DNA of 29,198 bases from Thermoplasmata archaeon (lineage in GTDB: Archaea > Thermoplasmatota > Thermoplasmata > Lutacidiplasmatales > UBA184): positions 1 to 29,198 of the forward strand of contig JASHWZ010000058.1 in NCBI GenBank assembly GCA_030043865.1. Reading direction: 5' to 3'. This document shows positions 12,902 to 20,978 of the stretch, piece by piece. Numbering within the stretch: the stretch's first letter is position 1; each line of letters begins with the position of its first letter. Made by a program: the position numbers and the translations under genes. The notes under the pieces are model-generated. The model was not told the DNA's origin. It saw only the letters and a program-made list of their open reading frames with translations, and did not search any database.

Positions 12902-13927
12902 ATGGGGCGCAATCCGGGCGACCTCCTGATCTTCATCGGAAAGCGCCTCCTCCAGCTGATCCCCGTCGTCCTCGGCGTCATCATCCTCACGTTCATCTGC
13001 ACCCACCTCAAGCTCGTCGGGCTGTGCAACGCGGTCTACCCGCACGCGAGTCCCGAGGTCATCGCCGCCTGCAACGCGAAGTACAGCGCGCCGCTCCTCA
13101 CGCAGTTCGTCCAGTACCTCACGTCGCTCTTCCAGGGCAACTGGGGCGCCTCCCCGCTCGGGACCCCCGTCTACCCCGCGATCGCGGCGGACCTCCCCGC
13201 CACGGTCGAGCTCGTCCTCGCGGCGCTGTTCATCATGGTCGTGATCGGGATCCCGCTCGGGGTCGTCGCGGCCCAGTACTCGGGCCGGTGGGCGGACCAC
13301 CTGGTCCGGATCTTCTACCTCTCGGGCTGGGCGACGCCGACGTACCTCGGCGCGGTGATCGCGGCGGTCTTCCTCGGGCCCGCGCTCGGGCTGCCCTCGG
13401 GCGGGGAGTACTCGACCGTCGTCCCCCCGTTCCCACAGTACACGCACATGTCGGTGGTCGACGCCATCATCGCGCTCAACTTCCCGTACACGATCGACGC
13501 GATCGAGCACCTGATCCTCCCCGCGTCGGTCCTCGCGTTCATCAACATGGGGATCGCGACGCGGATGACCCGCGCCTCGATGCTCGAGGTCCTCCCGCTC
13601 GACTACGTCCGCTCGGCCCGGATGAAGGGGCTCGGCGAGTTCTGGGTCCTCTACAAGCACGCGCTCCGCAACGCGCTCATCACGACCACCACGGTGCTCG
13701 GCGTGACCGCGGGCGGGCTGCTCGCCGGGACGGTCGTCGTCGAGGAGGTGTTCGACTGGCCAGGGATCGGCCAGTACGCCTACGACGCGGTCGGCGGCGG
13801 CGGCTCGACCGCGAACTTCGACGGCGCGATCGCGGTCGTGATCATCTTCGCGATCGGGGTCGTGGTCGCGAACATGATCGCGGACATCATGTACGGCGTG
13901 CTCGACCCGCGCGTCGAGTGGAGGTAG
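12902..13927 (+). CDS. dppB: Peptide/amine ABC transporter permease, DppB type
   Basis: This 341-residue membrane protein is the first permease of a dipeptide/oligopeptide (Dpp/Opp) importer. The first membrane helix is at about 16-35 (QLIPVVLGVIILTFICTHL) and further hydrophobic segments lie near 100-125, 145-165, 200-220, 260-285 and 310-330. The EAA loop that contacts the ATPases reads DYVRSARMKGLGE (about 232-244). EVFDWPGIGQYAYDAV and the C-terminal DIMYGVLDPRVEWR are standard for DppB. The external loop after helix 1 carries two cysteines (about residues 41 and 58, from GLCNAVY and AACNAKY) that could form a disulfide. It heads dppBCDF, with a leader and ribosome binding site upstream. 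Confidence 0.92.
   Translation: MGRNPGDLLIFIGKRLLQLIPVVLGVIILTFICTHLKLVGLCNAVYPHASPEVIAACNAKYSAPLLTQFVQYLTSLFQGNWGASPLGTPVYPAIAADLPATVELVLAALFIMVVIGIPLGVVAAQYSGRWADHLVRIFYLSGWATPTYLGAVIAAVFLGPALGLPSGGEYSTVVPPFPQYTHMSVVDAIIALNFPYTIDAIEHLILPASVLAFINMGIATRMTRASMLEVLPLDYVRSARMKGLGEFWVLYKHALRNALITTTTVLGVTAGGLLAGTVVVEEVFDWPGIGQYAYDAVGGGGSTANFDGAIAVVIIFAIGVVVANMIADIMYGVLDPRVEWR
13920..13925 (+). promoter_or_regulatory. Ribosome binding site pointing to a CTG start of dppC
   Basis: GGAGGT overlaps the end of dppB and ends 8 nt before CTG at 13934. No ATG, GTG or TTG lies in the dppC frame between the dppB stop and the internal ATG at 14024, so this site supports initiation at CTG. Confidence 0.5.
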
Positions 13928-13933
13928 GCCGCC

Positions 13934-14983
13934 CTGACCGGTACGGCTCCTCCTCCGACGCCGCGGCGCGGGGACAACCCGATCGTCGTCTTCTGGCGGG
14001 TCCTCCGGGCGAACCCGCTCTCGATGTTCGGGTTCCTCCTCGTCTCGCTGATCTGCATCGTCGCGCTGATCGTGGCGGTCGCGCCCCACGTCCTCGTCCC
14101 GTACGGCCCGACCCAGGAGACCGGCCCGATCTACTCGCCGCCCTCCTGGGCGCATCCGTTCGGGACCGACGGCCTCAGCTTCGACGTCTACTCGAACGTG
14201 ATGCTCGCGCTCCCGCTCGACCTCGGCCTCGGGATCGGGATCGCCGCCGCCTCGCTCGTCGTCGGCGGGGTGCTCGGGCTGCTCGCCGGCTTCTACGACC
14301 GGCCGGGGACGCTCGCCGGCTACGCCTCCGTCTCGATCATGCGGGTCACCGACATCTTCCTCTCGTTCCCGAGCCTGATCCTCGCGCTCGCGATCACCCG
14401 CGTCCTCGGGATCTCGATCATCAACGTCGCGATCGCGATCACGATCACGTGGTGGCCGTACTACGTCCGCCTGATCCGGGGGGAGGTGCTCTCGGTGAAG
14501 CACCTCCCGTACGTCACCGCCGCCCGGGCGGCGGGCGTCACCGAGAACCGGATCCTCCTGCGCCACGTGCTGCGGAACGTCACGGAGCCCCTGATCGTCT
14601 ACTTCACGCTCGACATCGGCACGGTGCTCGTCACCTACTCGACGATCGCGTACATCGGGGTCGCGAGCAAGTACCCCGGCCCGGTCCCCGAGTGGGGGTC
14701 GATGATGGCGTACTACCAGAGCTCGGCCCCGATCTCGAGCTACCCGTGGCTCGTGCTCGCGCCGGGCGCCGCCGTGTTCGTCACCGTGATCGCGTTCAGC
14801 CTGCTCGGGGACGGCCTCCGGGACATCCTCGACCCGCGGACGCGCCGCGCGTTCGTCCGCTCCACCACGCCCGAGCCGCCGGCGGAGCGGGCGCTCCTCC
14901 CCGTCACCCCCCTCGAGACGTCGGCGGGCGACCCGATGGCGGAGGGCCCGCTTGGCACGCCGGATCCGGGAGGCGGCGGATGA
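13934..14983 (+). CDS. dppC: Peptide/amine ABC transporter permease, DppC type (apparent CTG start)
   Basis: This second Dpp permease has 349 residues if it starts at CTG 13934. The first ATG in frame (14024) would remove the cytoplasmic lead-in, including VVFWRVLRANPLSMFGF, which matches the usual R-x-L-x-xNPLAxxGL entry of DppC proteins; the part before it is a Pro-rich cytoplasmic tail. Membrane helices follow at about 32-52, 95-115, 140-160, 215-235 and 270-290. The EAA loop is PYVTAARAAGVTENRILLRH (about 190-209), and LLGDGLRDILDPRTRR ends the permease domain. Its frame is the same as that of dppB, separated by TAG. The stop overlaps the dppD start as ATGA, indicating translational coupling. 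The start codon is the uncertain point; the identity is not. Confidence 0.85.
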   Translation: MTGTAPPPTPRRGDNPIVVFWRVLRANPLSMFGFLLVSLICIVALIVAVAPHVLVPYGPTQETGPIYSPPSWAHPFGTDGLSFDVYSNVMLALPLDLGLGIGIAAASLVVGGVLGLLAGFYDRPGTLAGYASVSIMRVTDIFLSFPSLILALAITRVLGISIINVAIAITITWWPYYVRLIRGEVLSVKHLPYVTAARAAGVTENRILLRHVLRNVTEPLIVYFTLDIGTVLVTYSTIAYIGVASKYPGPVPEWGSMMAYYQSSAPISSYPWLVLAPGAAVFVTVIAFSLLGDGLRDILDPRTRRAFVRSTTPEPPAERALLPVTPLETSAGDPMAEGPLGTPDPGGGG

Positions 14984-16134
14984 CCGAGCCGGTCCTCCAG
15001 GTCAACGACCTGACCGTCACCTACACGGTCGGCGCCGGGACGTTCTTCGCGGTGTCGGACGTCTCCCTCCAGATCGAGCCCGGGCAGGTGGTCGGCATCG
15101 TCGGCGAGACCGGCTGCGGGAAGAGCACGCTCGCGAAGGCGATCCCCCGACTGCTCCCCGAGCCGCCCGCGTCGATCGGCTCCGGCGCGATCATCTTCCG
15201 GGGGACGGACCTCGTGAAGGTCGGGCGCCGGCAGCTCCCGATGGTCCGCGGGACCGGGATCGGGATGATCTTCCAGGAGCCGCTCAACTCGCTCAACCCC
15301 GCGTTCCGGGTCTTCGACCAGATCGCGGAGTCGATCCGGATCCGTCACTACCGCGAGATGGGCTGGTTGCGCTCGTTCCAGGGGGGCGAGCAACCGTTCG
15401 ACTACTCGAAGCCCCCGATCACGACGACCGCGGCCGGCTCGCTCTCGAAGGCGATCGTCCCGCCGGCGGCCGAGGAGGCGGTCAAGGACCGCCTCGCGAC
15501 CCGCTCGCAGTTCCGGGAGGAGGTCCTCTCCTACCTCCGGCTCGTCCGGATCAACGACCCCGAGACGATCCTGAACCTCTACCCGCACGAGCTCTCCGGC
15601 GGGATGCGCCAGCGGATCATGATCGCGATGGCGCTCTCGGAGAAGCCGTCGCTCCTGATCGCGGACGAACCGACCAGCGCGCTCGACGTGACGATCCAGG
15701 CGCAGGTGCTGACGCTGATGAAGGAGCTGATCGACGAGGTCCACGCGGCGATCCTGTTCATCAGCCACGACCTGGGCGTCATCGCCGAGACGGCGGACGA
15801 GGTCGGCGTGATGTACGCGGGGCGGATCGTCGAGTACGGCCCCGTCGCCGAGGTGTTCCGCGACCCGCGCCACCCGTACACGAAGATGCTGCTCCGCGCG
15901 GCGCCCGCCCATTACAAGAACGACGGGCCGCTGAGCACGATCCCGGGGTCCGTCCCGAACCTCTCGCGGCCCCCGCCGGGGTGCCGCTTCCATCCCCGGT
16001 GCTCGCTCGCGCGGGACGTCTGCCGCGGCGAGAACCCCCCGCTCGCGCCGGTCGACCCGGCCGCCTCCGCGGAGTCGCCCCACATCCACCGGAGCGCCTG
16101 CTACTTCCAGTCGGAGGTGCCGAACCTGCGATGA
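14980..16134 (+). CDS. dppD: Peptide/amine ABC transporter ATPase, DppD type
   Basis: This 384-residue ATPase subunit carries Walker A GETGCGKST (42-50), the Q-loop Gln99 (IFQEPLNSLNP), signature LSGGMRQR (205-212), Walker B LLIADE (225-230) and H-loop His263. The C-terminal oligo_HPY tail holds Cys in PGCRFHPRCSLARDVC and later SACYF, the four-cysteine pattern found to bind an iron-sulfur cluster in some Opp/Dpp ATPases. Between the Q-loop and the signature lies an extra stretch of about 50 residues (about 124-175, HYREMGWLRSFQGGEQPF onward) absent from ordinary DppD. The start overlaps the dppC stop (ATGA) with a GGGAGG-like site upstream, and its stop overlaps dppF in the same way. Confidence 0.92.
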   Translation: MTEPVLQVNDLTVTYTVGAGTFFAVSDVSLQIEPGQVVGIVGETGCGKSTLAKAIPRLLPEPPASIGSGAIIFRGTDLVKVGRRQLPMVRGTGIGMIFQEPLNSLNPAFRVFDQIAESIRIRHYREMGWLRSFQGGEQPFDYSKPPITTTAAGSLSKAIVPPAAEEAVKDRLATRSQFREEVLSYLRLVRINDPETILNLYPHELSGGMRQRIMIAMALSEKPSLLIADEPTSALDVTIQAQVLTLMKELIDEVHAAILFISHDLGVIAETADEVGVMYAGRIVEYGPVAEVFRDPRHPYTKMLLRAAPAHYKNDGPLSTIPGSVPNLSRPPPGCRFHPRCSLARDVCRGENPPLAPVDPAASAESPHIHRSACYFQSEVPNLR

Positions 16135-17381
16135 GCGCGCCACCACCGCTCCTCGAGGTCGAGGGCCTCGAGAAGTTCTTCCCGATCACGCGGAGCCTCA
16201 CCGAGACGTTCCAGCGCCGGTCGGCGCGCGCGGTCCACGCCGTCGACGGCGTCTCGCTCTCCGTGGGCCGGGGCGAAGCCCTCGGCCTGATCGGCGAGTC
16301 GGGCTCGGGCAAGACGACGTTCGGCTGGGTGGTCTCCCGGCTCCACGACCCGACCGGCGGGACGATCCGGTTCAACGGGCAGGACGTGACGAAGCTCCAG
16401 GGGACGCGGCTCCGCCAGTGGCGGCGGAACATCCAGATCGTCTTCCAGGACCCGGTCGGCTCGCTCGACCCCCGCCTCCGGGTCTGGCAGATCGTCGGCG
16501 AGCCGCTCCGCGCCCAGAACCCGATCGACCGGACGCTCGCGAAGGAGGCCCGGGCGCGGGCGCCGGCGGAGTTCCGCGTCGCCCAGGAGAAGTACCGTCG
16601 GGACCTCGCCGAGCACCAGCGCGCGAAGAGCTCCCCGCCCGAACCCGGCAGGAGCCTGCCGCCCGAACCCCAGCCCCCCGAGGCCCCGAAGCTCCCCGAG
16701 GTCCCGCCCCGGATCACGAAGGCGCAGGTGCGCGCGCGGGTCCAGGAGATCCTGCCGACCGTCGGGCTCCCGCCGGACTGCCTCGACCAGTACCCGCACG
16801 AGTTCTCGGGCGGCGGCCGCCAGCGGATCTCGCTCGCCCGGGCGCTGATCGTGAACCCGTCCCTGATCGTGCTGGACGAGCCGACCAGCGCGCTCGACGT
16901 GGCGGTCCAGGCACAGATCCTGAACCGGCTCGTCGCGCTGCAGCGCGAGCGGGGCCTCTCCTACGTACTCATCACGCACAACGTCGCCGCCGTCCGGTTC
17001 GTCGCGGACCGGGTGGCGGTGATGTACCTCGGCCGGCTGGTCGAGGTCGGCGGCGTCCGGGAGGTCCTCGAGCACCCGGTCCATCCGTACACGAAGGCAC
17101 TGCTCGCCGCGGTGCCCTACCCGGACCCGAGCCGGCGCCGCACGCGCTACCGGATCGGGGGCGACATCCCGTCGCTCGTCGACCCGAAGCCCGGCTGCCG
17201 GTTCTCGCCGCGCTGCCCGTTCGTGATCGACCGCTGCCGGGTCGAGGACCCGCCGCTCCGCACGATCCCCGGGCTCGGCGAGCGCCTCGTCTCCTGCCAC
17301 CGCGCCGAGGAGGTCCAGGACATCGCGCCCGAGACGCTGCTCGCCACCGGGCCGACCTCCGCCCGTCCGCTCCCGACGTGA
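16131..17381 (+). CDS. dppF: Peptide/amine ABC transporter ATPase, DppF type
   Basis: This 416-residue second ATPase, longer than the usual 320-340, shows Walker A GESGSGKT (55-62), the Q-loop Gln106 (VFQDPVGSLDPR), signature FSGGGRQR (225-232, with Phe and Gly replacing the common LSGGQ), Walker B LIVLDE (245-250) and H-loop in LITHNVAAVRFVADR. The C-terminal tail has the four-Cys pattern (PGCRFSPRCPFVIDRC, then SCHR). Between the Q-loop and the signature there is an insertion of about 65 residues (about 130-197), first charged and helical, then Pro/Glu-rich (SSPPEPGRSLPPEPQPPEAP). It follows dppD by an ATGA overlap and is the last gene of the operon, converging with the substrate-binding protein gene 28 bp away. 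Confidence 0.92.
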   Translation: MSAPPPLLEVEGLEKFFPITRSLTETFQRRSARAVHAVDGVSLSVGRGEALGLIGESGSGKTTFGWVVSRLHDPTGGTIRFNGQDVTKLQGTRLRQWRRNIQIVFQDPVGSLDPRLRVWQIVGEPLRAQNPIDRTLAKEARARAPAEFRVAQEKYRRDLAEHQRAKSSPPEPGRSLPPEPQPPEAPKLPEVPPRITKAQVRARVQEILPTVGLPPDCLDQYPHEFSGGGRQRISLARALIVNPSLIVLDEPTSALDVAVQAQILNRLVALQRERGLSYVLITHNVAAVRFVADRVAVMYLGRLVEVGGVREVLEHPVHPYTKALLAAVPYPDPSRRRTRYRIGGDIPSLVDPKPGCRFSPRCPFVIDRCRVEDPPLRTIPGLGERLVSCHRAEEVQDIAPETLLATGPTSARPLPT

Positions 17382-17409
17382 GCCACGTGGGCGACCGCCC
17401 GCGCCGCCC

Positions 17410-19335
17410 CTAGCTTAACCACTGCGTGTTGAAGCCGATCGAGAACGGCTCCGCGCTCGCCATCGGGTTGAAGACGTACCCGTGGAGGTTGGTGGTGTAC
17501 ACCGCGAACGACGTCGGGACGACCAGCCAGATCTCCGAGTAGTTCTCGTACATGATCTGGGTCATGGTCGTGTAGTACTGCGTCAGGTCCGAGGGGTTCG
17601 AGTCGCTCGCCGCCGTGTAGGTGAGGGTGTTGACGGTCGCGTTGTTGAAGCCGGCCATGCAGCGGTTCGCGCTCCCGAGGTTCACCGCGTCGTTCTGGGT
17701 CCAGTCGTCCGGCGAGATGTAGTCGGACGTGTAGAACTCCTGGCCCATGTAGAACGGACCGCCGTTCGCGGTCGTCGCCGACACGCACTGCCCGTCGGAG
17801 TCGACCCCCTGCTCCTCGTAGAGCTCGTCCAGGCTCACCGGCACCGGATTGATGGTGATGTTGATCGCCGCGAGGTCGATCTGGAGGAGGTCGGCGGTCT
17901 CCGCCCAGTCGGCGCCGATATCGAGGTACATGTAGTTCATCGTGGTGCCTTTACAGGCGGCGTTCGCGCACGGCGACGCCTGGATCTCCTGCTTCGCGAG
18001 CGCGAGGTTGTAGCTGTAGTACGGCTCCTTCGCCGTCACGTTGTTGTTGTACGGATACGACGGGGGGACCGGGCCGACCCACGGGGCCGCGTAGCCGCCG
18101 AACGCGTCGGTGGTGATCTGGTTGTAGTTGATCGCGTGCGTGATCGCCTCCCGGACGGAGAGGTTGTTGAACGGATAGACCGACGAGTTGAGGAAAATCC
18201 ACCAGGAGCCGCTGGTCGCCCCGTAGATCGTCGAGAGCGGGTCGACCACGACGTTCGAGTAGCCCGACAGTTGCGCGATCGTCGACGGCCCGACGTACGC
18301 GAACGACGCGCCCTGCACGTTCCCGTTCTTCAGGTCGTTGATCGTGATGTCGATCGTGTCCTGGAAGATCACCTCGACCGAGGTGTTCGCCGGCTGAAGG
18401 TTGTTGTTCCACGGCTGGGTCGCGAAGGCGCTCGCGCCCCAGTACTTCGGATTCGGCGTCAGCGTGTAGCCGCCACCGCCCGCCGGGTTGTAGCCGTTCA
18501 GAACGTACGGGCCGGTCCCGAGGGTGTTGATCGAGGTGTAGTCGTTCACCTGGCCCACGCCGTCGATCAGCTGGATGCCGCCGTGGTCGTCGACCCACGC
18601 CGGGTCGACCGCGTAGGAGTTCGGGGCCGAGATCGAGGCGAGCAGGTAGGTGTAGTTGGTGGCGAGGTAGCCATACCCGAGGTTGAGGGCGATCGACTGG
18701 TTGTTGATCACCTGGAACGACTGGTTCGGCTGCTCCATCAGGGCGATCTCGCTCTGGGTCGGCGTGAAGAAGTTCCAGGTGTTGAGGTCGTTCACCAGCG
18801 TGTTGTTCGCCGGGATGATCTGGCTGGTCAGGTTGGAGTAGTAGCTCAGCGGGTTCGTGGTGTCGAAGTTCGTCGAGTAGAAGTTCTGCTCGAGGATGAA
18901 CTGCGGCCCCTGGGCGAGCAGCAGGCTCCGGTAGAAACTGTACCACTGGACGTAGGCGTTGTACGGGTCGCCGTTCGAGAAGACGACGCCCGAGCGGAGC
19001 TGGAACGTGTAGGTGGAGTTGCCCGTCGCCGGGTTGTACGACACGGTCCCGTTGTTGGTCGCGAGGACGCCCGAGAAGCTCGTCACGCTCGAGCCGTTGT
19101 AGTTGACGAGGCCCTGGTAGACCTGCTGGACCGCGGCCCAGCCGGGCGTCGAGAACGTCACGTCGGGGTCGAGCGAGTCGGGGATCTCGGCCTGGTCGAT
19201 GCAGATGTACTTCGTCTGGTTCGGGCCGCAGTTCGACGCGGTCGAGTGCTGCAGCGCGTAGTACCCGCCGACCCCTGCCGCGATGACGATCACGACGATG
19301 ACGATGACAACGATATTGCGCGTCCGCGGCTTCAT
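17410..19335 (-). CDS. Family 5 extracellular substrate-binding protein of the Dpp-type transporter
   Basis: This 641-residue surface protein starts with an N-terminal membrane helix (about 8-28) after basic residues. Cys36 has no lipobox, so the helix is probably an uncleaved anchor. The body follows the SBP_bac_5 (DppA/OppA) fold: DQAEIPDSLDPD, VQQVYQGLVNYN, YTFQLRSGVVFSNGDPYNAYVQWYSF split by extra loops, TLGTGPYVLNGYNP, NPKYWG and VREAITHAINYNQI. I count about 16 N-x-S/T sequons and strong Asn/Tyr/Ser/Thr richness, as expected for an N-glycosylated archaeal cell-surface protein; local G+C is lower than in neighbours. It is transcribed towards dppF, so it is not co-transcribed with dppBCDF but is almost certainly its receptor. 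The ligand (peptide, amine or other) is unknown. Confidence 0.9.
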   Translation of the reverse strand: MKPRTRNIVVIVIVVIVIAAGVGGYYALQHSTASNCGPNQTKYICIDQAEIPDSLDPDVTFSTPGWAAVQQVYQGLVNYNGSSVTSFSGVLATNNGTVSYNPATGNSTYTFQLRSGVVFSNGDPYNAYVQWYSFYRSLLLAQGPQFILEQNFYSTNFDTTNPLSYYSNLTSQIIPANNTLVNDLNTWNFFTPTQSEIALMEQPNQSFQVINNQSIALNLGYGYLATNYTYLLASISAPNSYAVDPAWVDDHGGIQLIDGVGQVNDYTSINTLGTGPYVLNGYNPAGGGGYTLTPNPKYWGASAFATQPWNNNLQPANTSVEVIFQDTIDITINDLKNGNVQGASFAYVGPSTIAQLSGYSNVVVDPLSTIYGATSGSWWIFLNSSVYPFNNLSVREAITHAINYNQITTDAFGGYAAPWVGPVPPSYPYNNNVTAKEPYYSYNLALAKQEIQASPCANAACKGTTMNYMYLDIGADWAETADLLQIDLAAINITINPVPVSLDELYEEQGVDSDGQCVSATTANGGPFYMGQEFYTSDYISPDDWTQNDAVNLGSANRCMAGFNNATVNTLTYTAASDSNPSDLTQYYTTMTQIMYENYSEIWLVVPTSFAVYTTNLHGYVFNPMASAEPFSIGFNTQWLS

Positions 19336-19377
19336 AGAACCGGACCCTCGCGGGGACGGCGGGCCGACCGCCTCCCC

Positions 19378-19390
19378 CCTTGATAAGGTA
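19378..19390 (-). promoter_or_regulatory. TATA-like box of the substrate-binding protein gene
   Basis: The minus strand reads TACCTTATCAAGG, centred about 48 nt before the ATG at 19335. The leader would be about 22 nt and contains GAGGG about 10 nt before the start. Confidence 0.45.
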
Positions 19391-19435
19391 TGCCATGGCC
19401 CGATTTTCGAGGTGAACTCCGGACGCCGGCGGCAG

Positions 19436-19444
19436 CCTATTTAG
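19436..19444 (+). promoter_or_regulatory. TATA box of the first aldehyde dehydrogenase gene
   Basis: CCTATTTAG is centred 38 nt before the ATG at 19478, giving a leader of about 12 nt. The same word appears in the promoter of the sarcosine-oxidase-like gene. Confidence 0.5.
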
Positions 19445-19477
19445 ACGGGCCGGGCTCGCGAGGCGACGGAGTCCGCG

Positions 19478-20971
19478 ATGGCGCTCAAAATGCTGATCGG
19501 AGGGGAGTGGGTCGGTGCGTCGAGCGAAGCGACCGTCCCCGTCGTGAGCCCGTACGACGCGTCCCGGCTCGAGGAGGTGCCGCGGGGCGCGCGCGAGGAC
19601 GCCCGGCGGGCGATCGACGCGGCGCGGGAGGCGTTCGACCGCGGGCCGTGGCCCCGGCTCCCGCCCAAGGCGCGCGGCGAGGTGTTCCTCAAGGCCGCCC
19701 AGATCCTCTCGCAGCGGCTGCCCCAGCTCGCGGAGCTCGAGAGCCGGAACCAGGGGAAGACGATCAAGCAGGCGCAGGACGCCGACCTGCCGTTCTCCGT
19801 CGATAACCTCGTCTTCTACGCCGGGGCGTGCCGGACGCTCGAGGCGAAGAGCCCGGCCGAGTTCACGGGCGAGGGCACGACGATCTTCCGGCGCGAGCCG
19901 ATCGGCGTCGTCGCCTCGATCACGCCGTGGAACTATCCGTTCATGATGGCCGCGTGGAAGGTCGGGCCGGCCCTCGTGACGGGCAACACGGTCGTGCTGA
20001 AGCCCGCCAGCTGGACGCCGCTCACGACGCTCGAGCTCGGGCGGGCGTTCCTCGAGGCCGGGCTCCCTCCCGGCGCCCTGAACGTCGTCACCGGTCCCGG
20101 CGGGGAGGTCGGGGACGAGCTCTCCCGGAACCCGAAGGTCGACATGGTGTCGCTGACCGGCGACACCGCGACCGGTCGGAAGATCATGGAGGCGGCGAGC
20201 GGGACCGTGAAGCGCACGCAGCTCGAGCTCGGCGGGAAGGCGCCGTTCGTCGTCTTCGAGGACGCGGACCTCGCGGCCGCGGTCGAGGGGGCGGTCGTGG
20301 CGGGGTTCGTGAACGGCGGCCAGGACTGCACGGCCGCGACCCGCCTGATCGTCCACGAGAAGGTCCGGGAGAGGTTCGTCCAGCACCTGCTCGAGAAGGT
20401 CGCCACGATCCGGATGGGCGACCCGCTCTCGCGGAAGACCGACCTCGGTCCTCTCGTCCACCCGACCCATCAGAAGCGTGTCCTCGAGTTCGTCGAGCAG
20501 GGGAGCGCCGAGGGCGCGAAGCTGGTCGCCGGGAGCGCCGAGGCGCCGCGGGAGCACCCGCGGGGAGCGTTCGTGGCGCCGACCGTCTTCGACGACGTCG
20601 CACCGGACATGTCGATCGCGCAGAAGGAGGTGTTCGGGCCGGTGCTCGACGTACTCACGTTCTCGACGTTCGACGAGGCGATGACGATCGCGAACGGCGT
20701 CGAGTACGGGCTCGCGGGCAGCGTCTGGACGAACGACCTGCGGACGGCGATCCGCGCCTCGAACACGCTCCGGTTCGGGGACGTCTGGGTGAACGACCAC
20801 CTCCCGCTCGGCTCGGAGACGCCGCACGGCGGGTTCAAGCAGTCCGGGTTCGGCAAGGACTTGGGGACCGACTCGCTGCTCGACTACACGGCGATCAAAA
20901 ACGTCTACATCGACCTCACCGGGCAGGCCCGTAAGGGCTGGCACTACCTCACGTACGGCGACCCGGCGTAG
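19478..20971 (+). CDS. Aldehyde dehydrogenase, aminobutyraldehyde/betaine-aldehyde type
   Basis: This 497-residue NAD(P)-dependent aldehyde dehydrogenase has Asn152 (ITPWNYPFMM), Glu250 (QLELGGKAP) and the catalytic Cys284 (NGGQDCTAATR) all in place, with KPASWTPLTTL and FGPVLDVLTF as usual. The C-terminal NDHLPLGSETPHGGFKQSGF block resembles gamma-aminobutyraldehyde (PatD/YdcW) and betaine-aldehyde dehydrogenases, which act on omega-amino aldehydes. This would fit oxidation of 4-aminobutanal made from putrescine by an aminotransferase; the substrate is an inference. It is transcribed divergently from the substrate-binding protein gene and is followed after 7 bp by a second aldehyde dehydrogenase, so the two form an operon. 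Confidence 0.9.
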   Translation: MALKMLIGGEWVGASSEATVPVVSPYDASRLEEVPRGAREDARRAIDAAREAFDRGPWPRLPPKARGEVFLKAAQILSQRLPQLAELESRNQGKTIKQAQDADLPFSVDNLVFYAGACRTLEAKSPAEFTGEGTTIFRREPIGVVASITPWNYPFMMAAWKVGPALVTGNTVVLKPASWTPLTTLELGRAFLEAGLPPGALNVVTGPGGEVGDELSRNPKVDMVSLTGDTATGRKIMEAASGTVKRTQLELGGKAPFVVFEDADLAAAVEGAVVAGFVNGGQDCTAATRLIVHEKVRERFVQHLLEKVATIRMGDPLSRKTDLGPLVHPTHQKRVLEFVEQGSAEGAKLVAGSAEAPREHPRGAFVAPTVFDDVAPDMSIAQKEVFGPVLDVLTFSTFDEAMTIANGVEYGLAGSVWTNDLRTAIRASNTLRFGDVWVNDHLPLGSETPHGGFKQSGFGKDLGTDSLLDYTAIKNVYIDLTGQARKGWHYLTYGDPA

Positions 20972-20978
20972 GAGGACC

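Noticed and set aside
13925..13936. TAG between dppB and dppC read through (for example as pyrrolysine) to give one fused permease
   Set aside because: The two are in the same frame, but TAG is the ordinary stop of several other genes here (AbrB-PhoU, LsrF-like, glnA, first ALDH). Both permeases are complete by themselves, and a ribosome binding site points to CTG.
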